The position numbers were made by a program, and so were the translations under genes. From Clostridiales bacterium (GTDB lineage: Bacteria; Bacillota; Clostridia; Oscillospirales; Oscillospiraceae), in assembly GCA_021201185.1 (NCBI GenBank), contig JAJQFJ010000055.1:1-43442 (forward strand): 43,442 bases of DNA, written 5' to 3'. This document shows positions 8,600 to 17,485 of this stretch, one piece after another (position 1 is the stretch's first letter; each line of letters opens with the position of its first letter). The notes under the pieces are model-generated. The model had not been told where the DNA came from. It was given only the letters and a program-made list of their open reading frames with translations, and did no database searches.

Positions 8600-8880
8600 G
8601 GATTCGCCGGGAATTGCGGGGAGGCAAGGGGCTGCTGCAACCCCTTTGGCTCCCCTGAAAGGGCAGGGAGCGAAGCGGAAGTGCCGCTTGACGGCGGAGC
8701 TGTCGCCGCAAGGCGACTGAGGGGTGCCGCCCGCAGGGCGGCTCGAAAGCCATGTAAATCTATCTGTCAGCGAATTCGCCGCAGGATTACGGCAAAACGG
8801 TGGTGCCTGCCGCACCCCTCCACCGGCTTGCGCCGGTCCCCCTCCCCTTTCAGGGGAGGTAGGGATTTGCGCACCCTCTT
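8600..8880. repeat. Intergenic palindromic repeat, copy A (half-units swapped relative to copy B)
   Basis: The 435-nt gap between 8579 and 9015 holds two blocks also found at 11184-11317. Block 1 (8648-8730) reads GGCTCCCCTGAAAGGG... CTGTCGCCGCAAGGCGACTG then AGGGGTG, with an extra segment of about 35 nt inside it. Block 2 (8813-8875) reads CACCCCTCCACCGGCTTGCG then CCGGT...CCTTTCAGGGGAGGT. Arms containing ATTCGCCG occur at both ends. No coding gene is credible in the gap. Confidence 0.7.
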
Positions 8881-8909
8881 GTCTCTGAGTGAACCCCCAA
8901 AAAGACCCC

Positions 8910-8935
8910 CGCCCCGCTTTACCGCGGGGCGTTTT
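8910..8935 (+). terminator. Intrinsic terminator
   Basis: CGCCCCGC-TTTACC-GCGGGGCG (8-bp stem, 8910-8931) followed by TTTT. It ends transcription of the helicase-like gene and the repeat before the HD-gene promoter. Confidence 0.7.
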
Positions 8936-8951
8936 CCTGCTCAAAAACCCT

Positions 8952-8979
8952 TTGCCAACTTCTTTTCCTGTGATATAAT
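8952..8979 (+). promoter_or_regulatory. Promoter of the HD-domain gene
   Basis: TTGCCA (8952-8957), 16-nt spacer, TATAAT (8974-8979) with TGA extended -10, 35 nt upstream of the ATG at 9015. A GGGAGG ribosome site lies at about 8998-9003. Confidence 0.75.
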
Positions 8980-9014
8980 GACCTCACGTCAACACAAGGG
9001 AGGTAAACCCGCCC

Positions 9015-9812
9015 ATGGATTCCCCCATGCTCAACCTCATCCGCCGCAACGACTGGGGCCAGGACCAGCCCCGGATGGACACTCTCTCCCGCTGGGAGGG
9101 CTGGCCCCTGTTTTTGGAGATACTCACCGGCATGGACCGGGCTGCCCTGTATGAGAGCCCCATCCACGGGCCGGGGCACATCGAGCGGGTGCTGCTCCAC
9201 GGGGCCTTCTGCGCCATGGAGGAGCCGCTGGGGATGGAGGACACCGCCCTGCTGCTGGAGTGCTGCGCCTACCACGACGTGGGCCGGGTGGACGACACCT
9301 ATGACGCTCTCCACGGCTGGCGCTCCGCCCAGCGGCTGGCCGCTATCACCGGGCGACAGGGCGAGGAATTAAAGATGATGCAGGCCGCCGTGGACGCCCA
9401 CTCCCGGCCGGAAAAGGAGCTGATTTCCACCCTGGAGCGGTATCAGCCCAGGGACTTTGACCGCTGCCTCGTCCTGACCCAGCTGCTCAAGGACGCCGAC
9501 GGCCTGGACCGGGTGCGCATCTGGGACCTGGACGTGCGCCATCTCCGCCGGGAGAGCAGCCGTCAGCGGGAGGACTTCGCCCAGCGGCTGTTTGAGACCT
9601 ACCAGGCGGAGATCCACGCCTCCACCACGCCTCCCTTTCCCCCGGAGCTGCTGGCAGAGCTGGCGGAAAAGCGCGCCCGGCGGCAGGCGGAGCGCACAAC
9701 AGACAATAACGAGACTGTCCAAAAACGCTTGAGACTTCCGCGACAGAGCAGCGGGGGGAGCGGAGGAGGGGGCAAAAAGCCCCCTTCGCGTGCAATAAGA
9801 AACGATTTTTAG
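9015..9812 (+). CDS. HD-domain metal-dependent phosphohydrolase
   Basis: HD hydrolases bind one or two metals with H...HD...D and cleave phosphomonoesters or cyclic/poly-phosphorylated nucleotides. Here the motif is H55 (HGPGHIERV), H87-D88 (CAYHDVGR) and the distal D in LKDADGLDRVR near residue 160. The fold ends near residue 220 (ELAEKRARRQAER). The last 45 or so residues are Gly/Ser/Lys-rich low-complexity sequence encoded by hairpin-forming DNA and look like an acquired tail. The substrate cannot be told. It has its own promoter and lies 100 nt ahead of thiI on the same strand. Confidence 0.82.
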   Translation: MDSPMLNLIRRNDWGQDQPRMDTLSRWEGWPLFLEILTGMDRAALYESPIHGPGHIERVLLHGAFCAMEEPLGMEDTALLLECCAYHDVGRVDDTYDALHGWRSAQRLAAITGRQGEELKMMQAAVDAHSRPEKELISTLERYQPRDFDRCLVLTQLLKDADGLDRVRIWDLDVRHLRRESSRQREDFAQRLFETYQAEIHASTTPPFPPELLAELAEKRARRQAERTTDNNETVQKRLRLPRQSSGGSGGGGKKPPSRAIRNDF

Positions 9813-9872
9813 AACTTTTTCAAAGTTCAAAAATCGTACTCAGCGTGGCAAAAAGGATTTTTGACACGCTGA
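9802..9872 (+). other. Two adjacent AT-rich hairpins between the HD gene and thiI
   Basis: ACGATTTTT...AAAAATCGT (9802-9837, with inner GAACTTT/AAAGTTC pairing) and TCAGCGTG...CACGCTGA (9840-9872). The first overlaps the HD stop codon. They are strikingly AT-rich for this chromosome. A GGGGGC-AAAAA-GCCCCC stem lies just upstream inside the HD tail (about 9767-9784). They may act as a weak terminator or be a repeat remnant. Confidence 0.5.
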
Positions 9873-9912
9873 ATAACCTGATTGCCCATATTGGAAGAAG
9901 GAGAACAGAGAC

Positions 9913-11130
9913 ATGAACCAGTCCACCCACACCGACGCCGTCCCCGTGCAGGAGATGTTCCTGCTGAAAATGGGAGAGATCGTACTCAAGGGCCTGAACC
10001 GGAAGCGGTTCGAGCAGCGGCTGATGGGCAACCTCCAGCGGCGGCTGAATCCCTATGGCAAATTCCGGGCCTATTCCCGGCAATCCACCATCTACGTGGA
10101 GCCCATGGAGGCCGACTGCGACCTGGACGGGGCCTGGGAGGGGCTGAAAAAGGTGTTCGGCATCTCCGGTCTGTCCCGCTCCCGGGCCTGTGAGAAGGAC
10201 AAGGACGCCTTCTTCCGGGCCGCCGCCACCTATCTGGACGACCAGCTCCGGGCGGCCAAGTCCTTTAAGGTGGAGACCAAGCGGGCGGACAAGTCCTTCC
10301 CTATGACCTCCATCCAGCTGAGCCAGTACGTGGGCGGTCTGCTGGCGGAGGCCTATCCCCACCTGGAGGTGGACGTCCACCATCCGGAGCTGACCGTCCA
10401 CCTGGAGGTGCGGGACTTTGCCGGATACGTCCACGCCGACCCGGAGCCGGGGGCGGGAGGACTGCCCGTAGGCACCGGCGGCCGGGCGGTGGCCCTGCTC
10501 TCTGGGGGGCTGGACTCCCCGGTGGCCTGCTATATGATGGCAAAGCGTGGCCTGGCCCTGGAGCTGGTCCATTTCTACTCCTATCCCTACACCTCTGAGG
10601 AGGCCAAGGAGAAGGTGCTGGAGCTGGCCCGGCTCATCAGCCCCTACTGCGGGCGGATGACGGTGAACATCGTCCCCTTCACCAAGATTCAGGAGGACCT
10701 CCGGCGGAACTGCCCGGAGCCGTACTTTACCCTGGCCATGCGCCGGTACATGATGCGCATTGCCGACATGGTGGCCCAGCGGGTGGGGGCCAACGCCATC
10801 GTCACCGGGGAGAGCCTGGGTCAGGTGGCCAGCCAGACCATGGACGCCCTGGCGGTCACGGAGGACGCCTGCGTCCGACCGGTGTTCCGCCCGGTCATCG
10901 GCATGGACAAGGAGGAGATCATCCGCATTGCCCGGCAGATCGGCACCTTTGAGACCTCCATCCTCCCCTACGAGGACTGCTGCACCGTCTTTACCCCCCG
11001 GCACCCCAAGACCCATCCCACCGTGGCCGAGCTGGTGGAGATCGAGCAGAACTACGACTACGAGGCCCTGTGCCAGGAGGCGTTCGACGGCATCGAGCGC
11101 ATCCAGGTGCGGCCGGAACAGCTGGGGTAA
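9913..11130 (+). CDS. thiI: tRNA 4-thiouridine synthase ThiI (short form)
   Basis: ThiI adenylates U8 of tRNA and inserts sulfur to make 4-thiouridine; in many bacteria it also supplies sulfur for thiazole synthesis. The 405-residue protein has an N-terminal ferredoxin-like/THUMP region (about 65-175), the PP-loop ATP-pyrophosphatase motif SGGLDS at 197-202, and the conserved segment PYEDCCTVFTPRHPKT near 348-363. There is no C-terminal rhodanese domain, which is usual in Firmicutes where a separate cysteine desulfurase supplies sulfur. AAGGAG lies about 10 nt before the ATG. No desulfurase gene is in the window. Confidence 0.93.
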   Translation: MNQSTHTDAVPVQEMFLLKMGEIVLKGLNRKRFEQRLMGNLQRRLNPYGKFRAYSRQSTIYVEPMEADCDLDGAWEGLKKVFGISGLSRSRACEKDKDAFFRAAATYLDDQLRAAKSFKVETKRADKSFPMTSIQLSQYVGGLLAEAYPHLEVDVHHPELTVHLEVRDFAGYVHADPEPGAGGLPVGTGGRAVALLSGGLDSPVACYMMAKRGLALELVHFYSYPYTSEEAKEKVLELARLISPYCGRMTVNIVPFTKIQEDLRRNCPEPYFTLAMRRYMMRIADMVAQRVGANAIVTGESLGQVASQTMDALAVTEDACVRPVFRPVIGMDKEEIIRIARQIGTFETSILPYEDCCTVFTPRHPKTHPTVAELVEIEQNYDYEALCQEAFDGIERIQVRPEQLG

Positions 11131-11183
11131 GCTGTCCCCCTTAACTGCTGTGCGAGTTCGCCGGAGAGGTCCGCAGGGTGGGG

Positions 11184-11317
11184 GTGCGTGCTGCACCCCT
11201 CCACCGGCTTACGCCGGTCCCCCTCCCCTTTCAGGGGAGGTAAAGGTGTACGCACCATTCTGGCTCCCCTGAAAGGGGTGCTGTCGCCGCAAGGCGACTG
11301 AGGGGTGCAGCACGCAC
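11184..11317. repeat. Palindromic intergenic element, copy B, with perfect 18-bp terminal inverted repeats
   Basis: The ends GTGCGTGCTGCACCCCTC (11184-11201) and its exact reverse complement (11300-11317) bound a 134-bp element. Flanking it, GTGCGAGTTCGCCGGAG (about 11150-11166) and CTCCGGCGAATCCGCAC (about 11336-11352) form an imperfect outer inverted repeat. Internal blocks match copy A at 8600-8880 in the opposite order. It fills most of the 259-nt gap between thiI and cinA. It has no coding capacity and resembles a MITE-type element. Confidence 0.75.
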
Positions 11318-11389
11318 TTTCACTCTCCAACGCACTCCGGCGAATCCGCACTCACCTCTCACCCCATTCCAGAAAGAAGGCAAACGACC

Positions 11390-12676
11390 ATGCCCCATAC
11401 CGCAGAGCTGATCGCCGTGGGCACCGAGCTGCTCCTGGGCAACATCTGCAACACCGACGCTCAGATGATCTCCCAGGCGCTCTCCGCCCTGGGCATCAAC
11501 GTCTACTATCACACCGTGGTGGGCGACAACCCGGAGCGGGTGCGGGCCGCCGTGGAGGTCGCCCGGCACCGGGCGGACATCATTATCACCACCGGCGGCC
11601 TTGGCCCCACCTGCGACGATCTGACCAAGCAGGCTCTGGCGGACGCCTTTGGCAAGCCGCTGGTGTTCGACGAACGGAGCGCCGGGCGCATCCGGGAGTA
11701 TTTCCGGCTCAAGCTGCCCCACCGGGTCATGGCGGACAACAATCTCCAGCAGGCCATGCTCCCTGAGGGCTGCACCGTGCTGGACAACGACTGGGGCACC
11801 GCCCCCGGCTGCGCCTTTGAGGCGGAGGGCGTCCGGGTCATCATGCTTCCCGGGCCCCCCAGGGAGTGCCGGGCCATGCTGGAGCACCGGGTCGTCCCCT
11901 ATCTGAAATCCCTCTCCGACGGGGTCATCGAGTCCCGCACCCTGAAGCTCTACGGCATCGGGGAGGCGGCCATGGAGGCCCAGCTCCGGGAGGAAATGCT
12001 CTCCATGCACAACCCCACCCTGGCCCCCTACGCCAAGGAGGGGGAGTGTGAGCTGCGCATCACCGCCAAGGCCCCCACCGAGGCGGAGGCTCAGTCCATG
12101 CTGGAGCCGGTGGAGCAGGAGCTCCGGGCCCGGTTCGGCGATCTGGTCTACGGGGCGGACGTGGGCAGCCTGGAGGAACAGGTCTCCCGGCTGCTCCGGG
12201 AGCAGGGGCTGACCCTCTCCACCGCCGAGAGCTGCACCGGCGGCCTGGCCGCCAAGCGGATGACCGACCTGGCCGGGGCGTCTCAGGTGTTCCGGGGCGG
12301 GGTGGTCTGCTACACCAACGAGGTCAAGCACAGCGTCCTGGGGGTCCCTCAGGAGACGCTGGACACCTTTGGAGCCGTCTCTCCCCAGACCGCGGAAGCC
12401 CTGGCCCTGGGGGCCTGCCGGGTGCTGGGCAGCGATCTGGCCGTCTCTGTCACCGGGGTGGCCGGGCCCGACCCGGACGACCGGGGTAACCCGGTGGGGC
12501 TGGTCTATATCGGTCTGGCCCACGGGGACCGGGTCTGGGTGAAGGAGACTCATCTGGGGACTGCCCGGGACCGGGTGCGCAACAGCGCCGTGCTCGCCGC
12601 CTTTGACATGGTGCGCCGCCGCCTCACCGGTCTGCCGGTGCTGCCGGAGGCGGCACCCGGAAAGGATACCCCATGA
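11390..12676 (+). CDS. cinA: CinA-family protein (nicotinamide-nucleotide amidase)
   Basis: CinA-family enzymes deamidate NMN and, in the long form, also hydrolyse ADP-ribose; the gene was named for competence/damage induction. The 428-residue product has the N-terminal MoCF-like COG1058 domain (LIAVGTELLLGNICNTD at 7-23, TTGGLGPTCDD near 66-76) and the C-terminal amidase domain beginning STAESCTGGLAAKRM near residue 277, then GGVVCYTNEVKHSVLGV and SVTGVAGPDPDD. Both domains look intact and of normal length. Its stop overlaps the start of the PAP2 gene (ATGA), so the two are translationally coupled. Confidence 0.93.
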   Translation: MPHTAELIAVGTELLLGNICNTDAQMISQALSALGINVYYHTVVGDNPERVRAAVEVARHRADIIITTGGLGPTCDDLTKQALADAFGKPLVFDERSAGRIREYFRLKLPHRVMADNNLQQAMLPEGCTVLDNDWGTAPGCAFEAEGVRVIMLPGPPRECRAMLEHRVVPYLKSLSDGVIESRTLKLYGIGEAAMEAQLREEMLSMHNPTLAPYAKEGECELRITAKAPTEAEAQSMLEPVEQELRARFGDLVYGADVGSLEEQVSRLLREQGLTLSTAESCTGGLAAKRMTDLAGASQVFRGGVVCYTNEVKHSVLGVPQETLDTFGAVSPQTAEALALGACRVLGSDLAVSVTGVAGPDPDDRGNPVGLVYIGLAHGDRVWVKETHLGTARDRVRNSAVLAAFDMVRRRLTGLPVLPEAAPGKDTP

Positions 12677-13182
12677 CCAGAGAGCAGTATGAGCGCCTCT
12701 CCGCCCCCTTCCGCACGCCGGGGCGGACAAGGGCGCTGCTGGCGGTGAACTCCGCCATCCCCCTGGTGTGCTATGTGACCTATCCCCTGTGTCTGCTGGT
12801 GCTGATTTTCCGGGGCGACCTGCGGTGGCTGCCCGTTTTGCTGGTGCCCGGGGTCAGCTTCGTCATCATCTCCCTGTTTCGGAGCCTGTGGAACCGGCCC
12901 CGGCCCTATGAGGTGCTGGACATTCAGCCTCTCATCCACAAGAACACCCATGGCAGGAGCTTTCCCAGCCGCCACGTGTTCTCTGTCTTTGTCATCGCCA
13001 TGACCCTGCTCTGGCTGCTGCCCCCGGTAGGGGTCTGCTTTCTCCTGGCCGGGGTAGTGCTGGCCCTCTGCCGGGTGGTGGGAGGCGTCCACTTCCCCCG
13101 GGATGTGATCGCCGGGGCGCTGCTGGGCATCCTGTCCGGCGTCATGGGCTACTGGCTGATGAGCTGGCCCGTCTATCTGTGA
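12673..13182 (+). CDS. PAP2-superfamily phosphatase
   Basis: Membrane PAP2 phosphatases remove phosphate from lipid or isoprenoid phosphates such as phosphatidic acid or undecaprenyl pyrophosphate. The 169-residue protein has several membrane helices and all three active-site motifs: R-X6-RP (RSLWNRPRP, about 59-67), SFPSRH (about 96-101) and CRVVGGVHFPRD (about 135-146). The first motif starts with Arg where Lys is common. It starts within the stop codon of cinA and is followed 9 nt later by the TRIC-family gene. The substrate is unassigned. Confidence 0.88.
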   Translation: MTREQYERLSAPFRTPGRTRALLAVNSAIPLVCYVTYPLCLLVLIFRGDLRWLPVLLVPGVSFVIISLFRSLWNRPRPYEVLDIQPLIHKNTHGRSFPSRHVFSVFVIAMTLLWLLPPVGVCFLLAGVVLALCRVVGGVHFPRDVIAGALLGILSGVMGYWLMSWPVYL

Positions 13183-13191
13183 GGTGCCGTC

Positions 13192-13833
13192 ATGCTGCTG
13201 ACCGATATCGCCTACCGCCTCTGCGACCTGCTGGGGACGGCGGCCTTCGCCATCTCCGGGGCCATGGTGGCCTGCCGGAAGGGGGCCGACCTGTTCGGCA
13301 TCCTCTTTCTGGCGGTGGTCACCGCCATGGGCGGAGGCATGCTCCGGGACGTGCTGCTGGGTGAGACCCCTCCCGCCCTGTTCTCCAACCGGGCGGGGGT
13401 GATCATCGCCCTGCTCATGGCCCTGCTCGTCTTTTTCCTGGCCCGATACCATAAGGACGTGTGGCAGCGGGAGGAGGCCATGGTGGAGCGGGCCAACAAT
13501 CTGGTGGACGCCCTGGGACTGGGGCTGTTCGCCGTGGCCGGTTCCCTGGTGACCATGGAGGCGGGCTATGAGCACCGGTGGTTCCTGGTGCTGTCCATGG
13601 GGATGATCACCGCCGTGGGCGGCGGTCTGCTCCGGGACATCATCCTGGGAGACATCCCCTTTATCCTGACCAAGCACATCTACGCCCTGGCGGCTCTGGC
13701 CGGGTCCGCTTCCTTCTATCTGCTGGAGCAGGCGGGCTTCGCCCGCCCGGTGACCATCGCCGCGGGTGTCTGCGTCACCTTTCTCCTGCGGGTGCTGGCC
13801 ACCCGCTACCGCTGGAATTTACCGAAACCGTAA
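13192..13833 (+). CDS. TRIC/UPF0126-family membrane protein
   Basis: The 213-residue protein has seven likely membrane segments arranged as two related halves: each contains a glycine-rich motif followed by LRD ([17 protein letters not shown] near 44-60 and [17 protein letters not shown] near 139-155). This internal duplication is the hallmark of the UPF0126 (YadS/YicG) family, prokaryotic relatives of trimeric intracellular cation channels. Transport activity for this member is an inference. GAGGTG lies 4 nt before the ATG. It sits between a PAP2 phosphatase and thyX in one tightly packed run. Confidence 0.87.
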   Translation: MLLTDIAYRLCDLLGTAAFAISGAMVACRKGADLFGILFLAVVTAMGGGMLRDVLLGETPPALFSNRAGVIIALLMALLVFFLARYHKDVWQREEAMVERANNLVDALGLGLFAVAGSLVTMEAGYEHRWFLVLSMGMITAVGGGLLRDIILGDIPFILTKHIYALAALAGSASFYLLEQAGFARPVTIAAGVCVTFLLRVLATRYRWNLPKP

Positions 13834-13850
13834 GACAGGAGGTCATGAAC

Positions 13851-14645
13851 ATGCTCAACGTCAAGCTGCTGGCCCACACCCCGGAGCCGGAGCGGGTGGT
13901 AGCCGCCGCCGCCCGGCTGTGCTACTCCGCCGCAGGGGTGGACGCCCTGCTGGAGAAATCCACCCCGGAGAAGGACGCCAAATTTGTCCGCATGCTGGCG
14001 GGACTGGGCCACGCCAGCCCCATCGAGCACGCCTCCTTCACCTTCGCCATCGAGGGGGTGTCCCGTTCCCTGCTGGCCCAGATCACCCGGCACCGCATCG
14101 CCTCCTACTCCGTCCAGAGCCAGCGGTACGTCCGGCTGGACGACTTTCACTTTGTCATCCCCCCGGAGGTGGAGGCAGACCCCGCCGCCAAGGCCGCCTT
14201 TCTCCAGGCCATGGAGGAGGAGGGGGCGCACTATCTGAACATCGCCGCCGCCCTCCAGGAGAAGCACCGGAAGGAGCTGATGGCTCAGGGGCTCTCCGAG
14301 CAGGAGGCGGACAAAAAGGCGGAGAAGCTGGCCAACGAGGACGCCCGGTTTGTCCTCCCCAACGCCTGCGAGACGAAGATGGTGGTCACCATGAACGCCA
14401 GGAGCCTGCAGAACTTCTTCCGGGTGCGGTGCTGCAACCGGGCACAGTGGGAAATACGCGCTCTGGCGGAGGAGATGTACAGGCTGGTCTATCCCGTGGC
14501 CCCGGCCCTCTTTGAGAATATGGGCCCGGGCTGCGTCTGCGGCGGCTGCACCGAGGGCAAAATGTCCTGCGGCAAGGCATCGGAGATGCGGGCGAAATAC
14601 CGGGCCCTCCGGCGGGAGCTGGTCCCGGAGGAGGGACAGGGATGA
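13851..14645 (+). CDS. thyX: FAD-dependent thymidylate synthase ThyX
   Basis: ThyX makes dTMP from dUMP using FAD, NADPH and methylene-tetrahydrofolate, the alternative to ThyA. The 264-residue protein carries the diagnostic RHRX7S motif (R80-H81-R82 to S90, reading [11 protein letters not shown]) and the downstream [16 protein letters not shown] region. The C-terminus has extra cysteines ([14 protein letters not shown]). The ATG at 13851 is 8 nt after AGGAGG; the ATG at 13845 is only 2 nt away and less likely. It overlaps the next gene by ATGA. Confidence 0.95.
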   Translation: MLNVKLLAHTPEPERVVAAAARLCYSAAGVDALLEKSTPEKDAKFVRMLAGLGHASPIEHASFTFAIEGVSRSLLAQITRHRIASYSVQSQRYVRLDDFHFVIPPEVEADPAAKAAFLQAMEEEGAHYLNIAAALQEKHRKELMAQGLSEQEADKKAEKLANEDARFVLPNACETKMVVTMNARSLQNFFRVRCCNRAQWEIRALAEEMYRLVYPVAPALFENMGPGCVCGGCTEGKMSCGKASEMRAKYRALRRELVPEEGQG

Positions 14646-14974
14646 ACATTCAGATTTTCGGCAAGTCCAAGTGCTTTGACACGAAAAAGGCCCAGCGCTA
14701 CTTCAAGGAGCGCCGGGTGAAGTTTCAGAATATCGACCTGCTCCGCTACGGCATGAGCCGGGGAGAGCTGACCGCCGTGGTGCGGGCGGTGGGGCTGGAA
14801 AACCTCATCGACGAAAAGCACCCGGACGCCGCCATGCTCTCCTATCTGGCCCTGGACAGCCAGAAGCTGGAGCATCTGCTGGAGGACCCCAGTCTGCTCC
14901 GGACCCCCATCGTCCGCAACGGCAAACAGGCCACCGTGGGCTACTGCCCGGATGTGTGGAAGAGCTGGGAATGA
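14642..14974 (+). CDS. ArsC/Spx-family thioredoxin-fold protein
   Basis: The 110-residue protein begins [21 protein letters not shown], with a single active-site-type cysteine (C11) followed by an alpha-helix, and has the cis-proline loop [10 protein letters not shown] near 85-94, as in the ArsC/Spx fold. It lacks the CxxC of Spx and the full Arg set of arsenate reductases, so neither function can be claimed. Members of this family are often annotated as ArsC-like by fold alone. Its start overlaps the thyX stop by 4 nt. Confidence 0.82.
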   Translation: MNIQIFGKSKCFDTKKAQRYFKERRVKFQNIDLLRYGMSRGELTAVVRAVGLENLIDEKHPDAAMLSYLALDSQKLEHLLEDPSLLRTPIVRNGKQATVGYCPDVWKSWE

Positions 14975-14987
14975 GGAGGGCTGACCC

Positions 14988-15464
14988 ATGTTTCGTGAGA
15001 TGAGACGGTCAAAACAGGCCGTCAGCCGGGAGGAGTGTATCCGTCTGCTGGAGACAGAGCGCCGGGGCGTCCTGTCGGTCAACGGCGACGACGGCTATCC
15101 CTACGGCATCCCCATGAATTTCTACTACGACCCGGAGGACGGGAAGCTCTACCTCCACGGGGCGATGGCGGGGCACCGGTTCGATTCCCTCCGGGCCTGT
15201 GACAAGGTGTGCTTCACCACCTGGAACACGGGCTATCAGAAGGAGGGGGACTGGGCCTGGACGCTGGTCTCCGTGATCGCCTTTGGCCGGGCGGAGCTGG
15301 TGGACGACCCGGACCGGAAGCGGCGGCAGCTGGTCAGGCTGGGGATGAAATACTATCCCTCGCCGGAGGAGTGGGAGCGGACGCTGGAAAAGCACGGCGA
15401 CCGGGCGCAGCTCATCGCCCTGACCATCGAACACCTCACTGGCAAGCAGGTGCATGAAAAATAG
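14988..15464 (+). CDS. Pyridoxamine 5'-phosphate oxidase-family (NimA-like) flavoprotein
   Basis: The 158-residue protein matches the split-barrel flavin-binding fold: RRGVLSVNGDDGYPYGIPMNF (first strands), YLHGAMAGHRFDSLR with the conserved His, and SVIAFGRAELVDD. Close families include NimA 5-nitroimidazole reductases and general FMN/F420-type oxidoreductases; resistance to nitroimidazoles would be speculation. GAGGAG precedes the ATG. It is the last gene of the run from cinA and is followed by a strong terminator. Confidence 0.83.
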   Translation: MFREMRRSKQAVSREECIRLLETERRGVLSVNGDDGYPYGIPMNFYYDPEDGKLYLHGAMAGHRFDSLRACDKVCFTTWNTGYQKEGDWAWTLVSVIAFGRAELVDDPDRKRRQLVRLGMKYYPSPEEWERTLEKHGDRAQLIALTIEHLTGKQVHEK

Positions 15465-15470
15465 GACGCA

Positions 15471-15510
15471 AACAGACCCGGCAGGGAGAAGCCTCCCCGC
15501 CGGGTCTGTT
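15471..15510. terminator. Bidirectional intrinsic terminator between convergent genes
   Basis: A 12-bp perfect stem AACAGACCCGGC/GCCGGGTCTGTT (15471-15482 and 15499-15510) with an inner GGAG/CTCC pair. It is followed on the plus strand by TCTGTTTT and on the minus strand by a short T-poor tract. It separates the NimA-like gene from the ABC exporter. Confidence 0.8.
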
Positions 15511-15524
15511 TCTGTTTTCCGGGC

Positions 15525-17462
15525 TTACGCCGTGATGGCGTTGCCGGTATAGAGCTGATAATACTTGCCCTTCTGCTCGATGAGCTGGTCGTGGGTGCCC
15601 CGCTCGATGATGCGGCCCTGCTCCAGCACCATGATGCAGTCCGCGTTGCGGACGGTGGACAGCCGGTGGGCGATGACGAAGGAGGTGCGGCCCTTCATCA
15701 GGGCGTCCATGCCCTCCTGCACCAGCCGCTCCGTCCGGGTGTCGATGGAGGAGGTGGCCTCGTCCAGGATCAGCACCGGGGGATCGGCCACGGCCGCCCG
15801 GGCGATGGCCAGCAGCTGCCGCTGGCCCTGGGACAGGTTGCTGCCGTCTCCGGTGAGCATGGTCTCATACCCGTCGGGCAGGCGGCGGATAAAGCCGTCG
15901 GCGTTGGCCAGCTTCGCCGCCTGGATGCACTCCTCATCGGTGGCGTCCAGCCGCCCGTAGCGGATGTTGTCCATGACGGTGCCGGTGAACAGATGGGTAT
16001 CCTGGAGGACGATGCCCAGGGCCCGGCGGAGGTCCGGCTTTTTGATCTTGTTGATGTTGATGCCGTCATACCGGATTTTGCCGTCCTGGATGTCGTAGAA
16101 GCGGTTGATCAGGTTGGTGATGGTGGTCTTGCCCGCGCCGGTGGAACCGACAAAGGCGATCTTCTGGCCCGGGGTGGCGTACATCCGGATGTCGTGGAGC
16201 ACCATCTTGTCGTCGTTGTAGCCGAAGTCCACCCCGTCGAAGGTCACGTCGCCCTCCAGACGCACATAGGTGGTGGTGCCGTCCGCCTTGTGGAAGTGCT
16301 TCCAGGCCCAGACGCCCGTCTTTTCCGGGGTCTCGGCGAGGGTACCGTCCGGGTTCTCTTTGGCGTTGACCAGCTCCACATAGCCGTTGTCCGCCTCCGG
16401 CTGGGCGTCCAGCAGGGAGAAGGCCCGGTCTGCGCCGGCGGTAGCCATGACGATGCTGCCCAGCTGCTGGGAGATCTGGGCGATGGGCTGGGAGAAGCTC
16501 TTGTTCAGCGTCAGGAAGGAGACCAGGGTACCGATGGTCAGGCCAAAGTTGCCGTTCAGAGCCAGCGCTGCCCCCACCACTGCGCAGAGGACATAGCTGA
16601 TGTTGCCCAGGTTAGAGTTGATGGGCATCATAATGTTGGCGATCCTGTTGGCGTTGTTGGCGCTGTCCCGGAGTTGGTCGTTCAGCTCCCGGAACTGATC
16701 CAGGCTTCTGTCCTCATGGCAGAACACCTTGACCACCTTCTGGCCCTGCATCATCTCCTCAATATAGCCGTTGACAGTGCCCAAATCTTTCTGCTGTTTT
16801 GCAAAGTATCTGCCGGACTGTCCGCTGAGTCGCGTGCTTACCAGGAGCATGACGACCGCCATGGCCACCGACACCAGGGTCAGAGGGATACTGAGGACGA
16901 TCATGCTGACAAAGGTGGAGACCAGGGTAATAGCCGAGTTGATGAGCTGAGGCATACTCTGGCTGATGACCTGTCGCATGGTGTCCACGTCGTTGGTGTA
17001 GACCGACATGATGTCGCCGTGGGCGTGGGTGTCAAAGTATTTGATGGGCAGGGACTCCATATTGACGAACAAATCCTCCCGGAGCCGCTTCAGAGTGCCC
17101 TGGCTGACGTTGACCATGATTCTGCTGCGGGCATAGGAGCAGAGCACGCCCACCACCAGTATTGCTGACAGTCCCACAAGCGCCTGGGCCAGGGGTCCAA
17201 AGTCCGGATTGGCTGCCTGCGTCAGCGGGGTAATATAATCGTCGATCAGAGTCTGCATAAACAGGGTAGCCGCCAGGGTAGTCAGGGCAGTGACCAGAAT
17301 ACAAATCACCACGATCAGGCAGGACCACTTATAGTTTTTCAGCGTATAACTCATCACCCGCCCCAGTGATTTCAACTGATTCCGGTCCATTTTCATGGAG
17401 GCGGGACGTCCTCCCCGACCTCCGGGGCCTGCGGGCCGACGGCTACTTACGGTATTTGCCAT
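15525..17462 (-). CDS. ABC exporter half-transporter (consensus-site partner)
   Basis: A 645-residue fused membrane/ATPase protein: a Pro/Gly-rich N-terminus (1-25), six membrane helices (about 45-340), a linker insert of about 40 residues before the ATPase domain, then Walker A GSTGAGKTT, signature LSQGQRQ, Walker B LILDEATSSID and switch His in IAHRLST. The Walker B Glu and switch His are intact, but the signature reads LSQGQ instead of LSGGQ, as in the TM288/BmrD-like partner of heterodimeric exporters. It is 23 nt downstream of the other half-transporter and the MarR gene. The substrate is unknown; multidrug export is a reasonable guess. Confidence 0.9.
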   Translation of the reverse strand: MANTVSSRRPAGPGGRGGRPASMKMDRNQLKSLGRVMSYTLKNYKWSCLIVVICILVTALTTLAATLFMQTLIDDYITPLTQAANPDFGPLAQALVGLSAILVVGVLCSYARSRIMVNVSQGTLKRLREDLFVNMESLPIKYFDTHAHGDIMSVYTNDVDTMRQVISQSMPQLINSAITLVSTFVSMIVLSIPLTLVSVAMAVVMLLVSTRLSGQSGRYFAKQQKDLGTVNGYIEEMMQGQKVVKVFCHEDRSLDQFRELNDQLRDSANNANRIANIMMPINSNLGNISYVLCAVVGAALALNGNFGLTIGTLVSFLTLNKSFSQPIAQISQQLGSIVMATAGADRAFSLLDAQPEADNGYVELVNAKENPDGTLAETPEKTGVWAWKHFHKADGTTTYVRLEGDVTFDGVDFGYNDDKMVLHDIRMYATPGQKIAFVGSTGAGKTTITNLINRFYDIQDGKIRYDGININKIKKPDLRRALGIVLQDTHLFTGTVMDNIRYGRLDATDEECIQAAKLANADGFIRRLPDGYETMLTGDGSNLSQGQRQLLAIARAAVADPPVLILDEATSSIDTRTERLVQEGMDALMKGRTSFVIAHRLSTVRNADCIMVLEQGRIIERGTHDQLIEQKGKYYQLYTGNAITA

Positions 17463-17485
17463 AGGGAATCACTCTCCTTTCCGTG

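Noticed and set aside
14642..14974. Arsenate reductase assignment
   Set aside because: Only one active-site-type Cys is clear and there are no ars genes nearby; a fold-level ArsC/Spx call is all that is supported.
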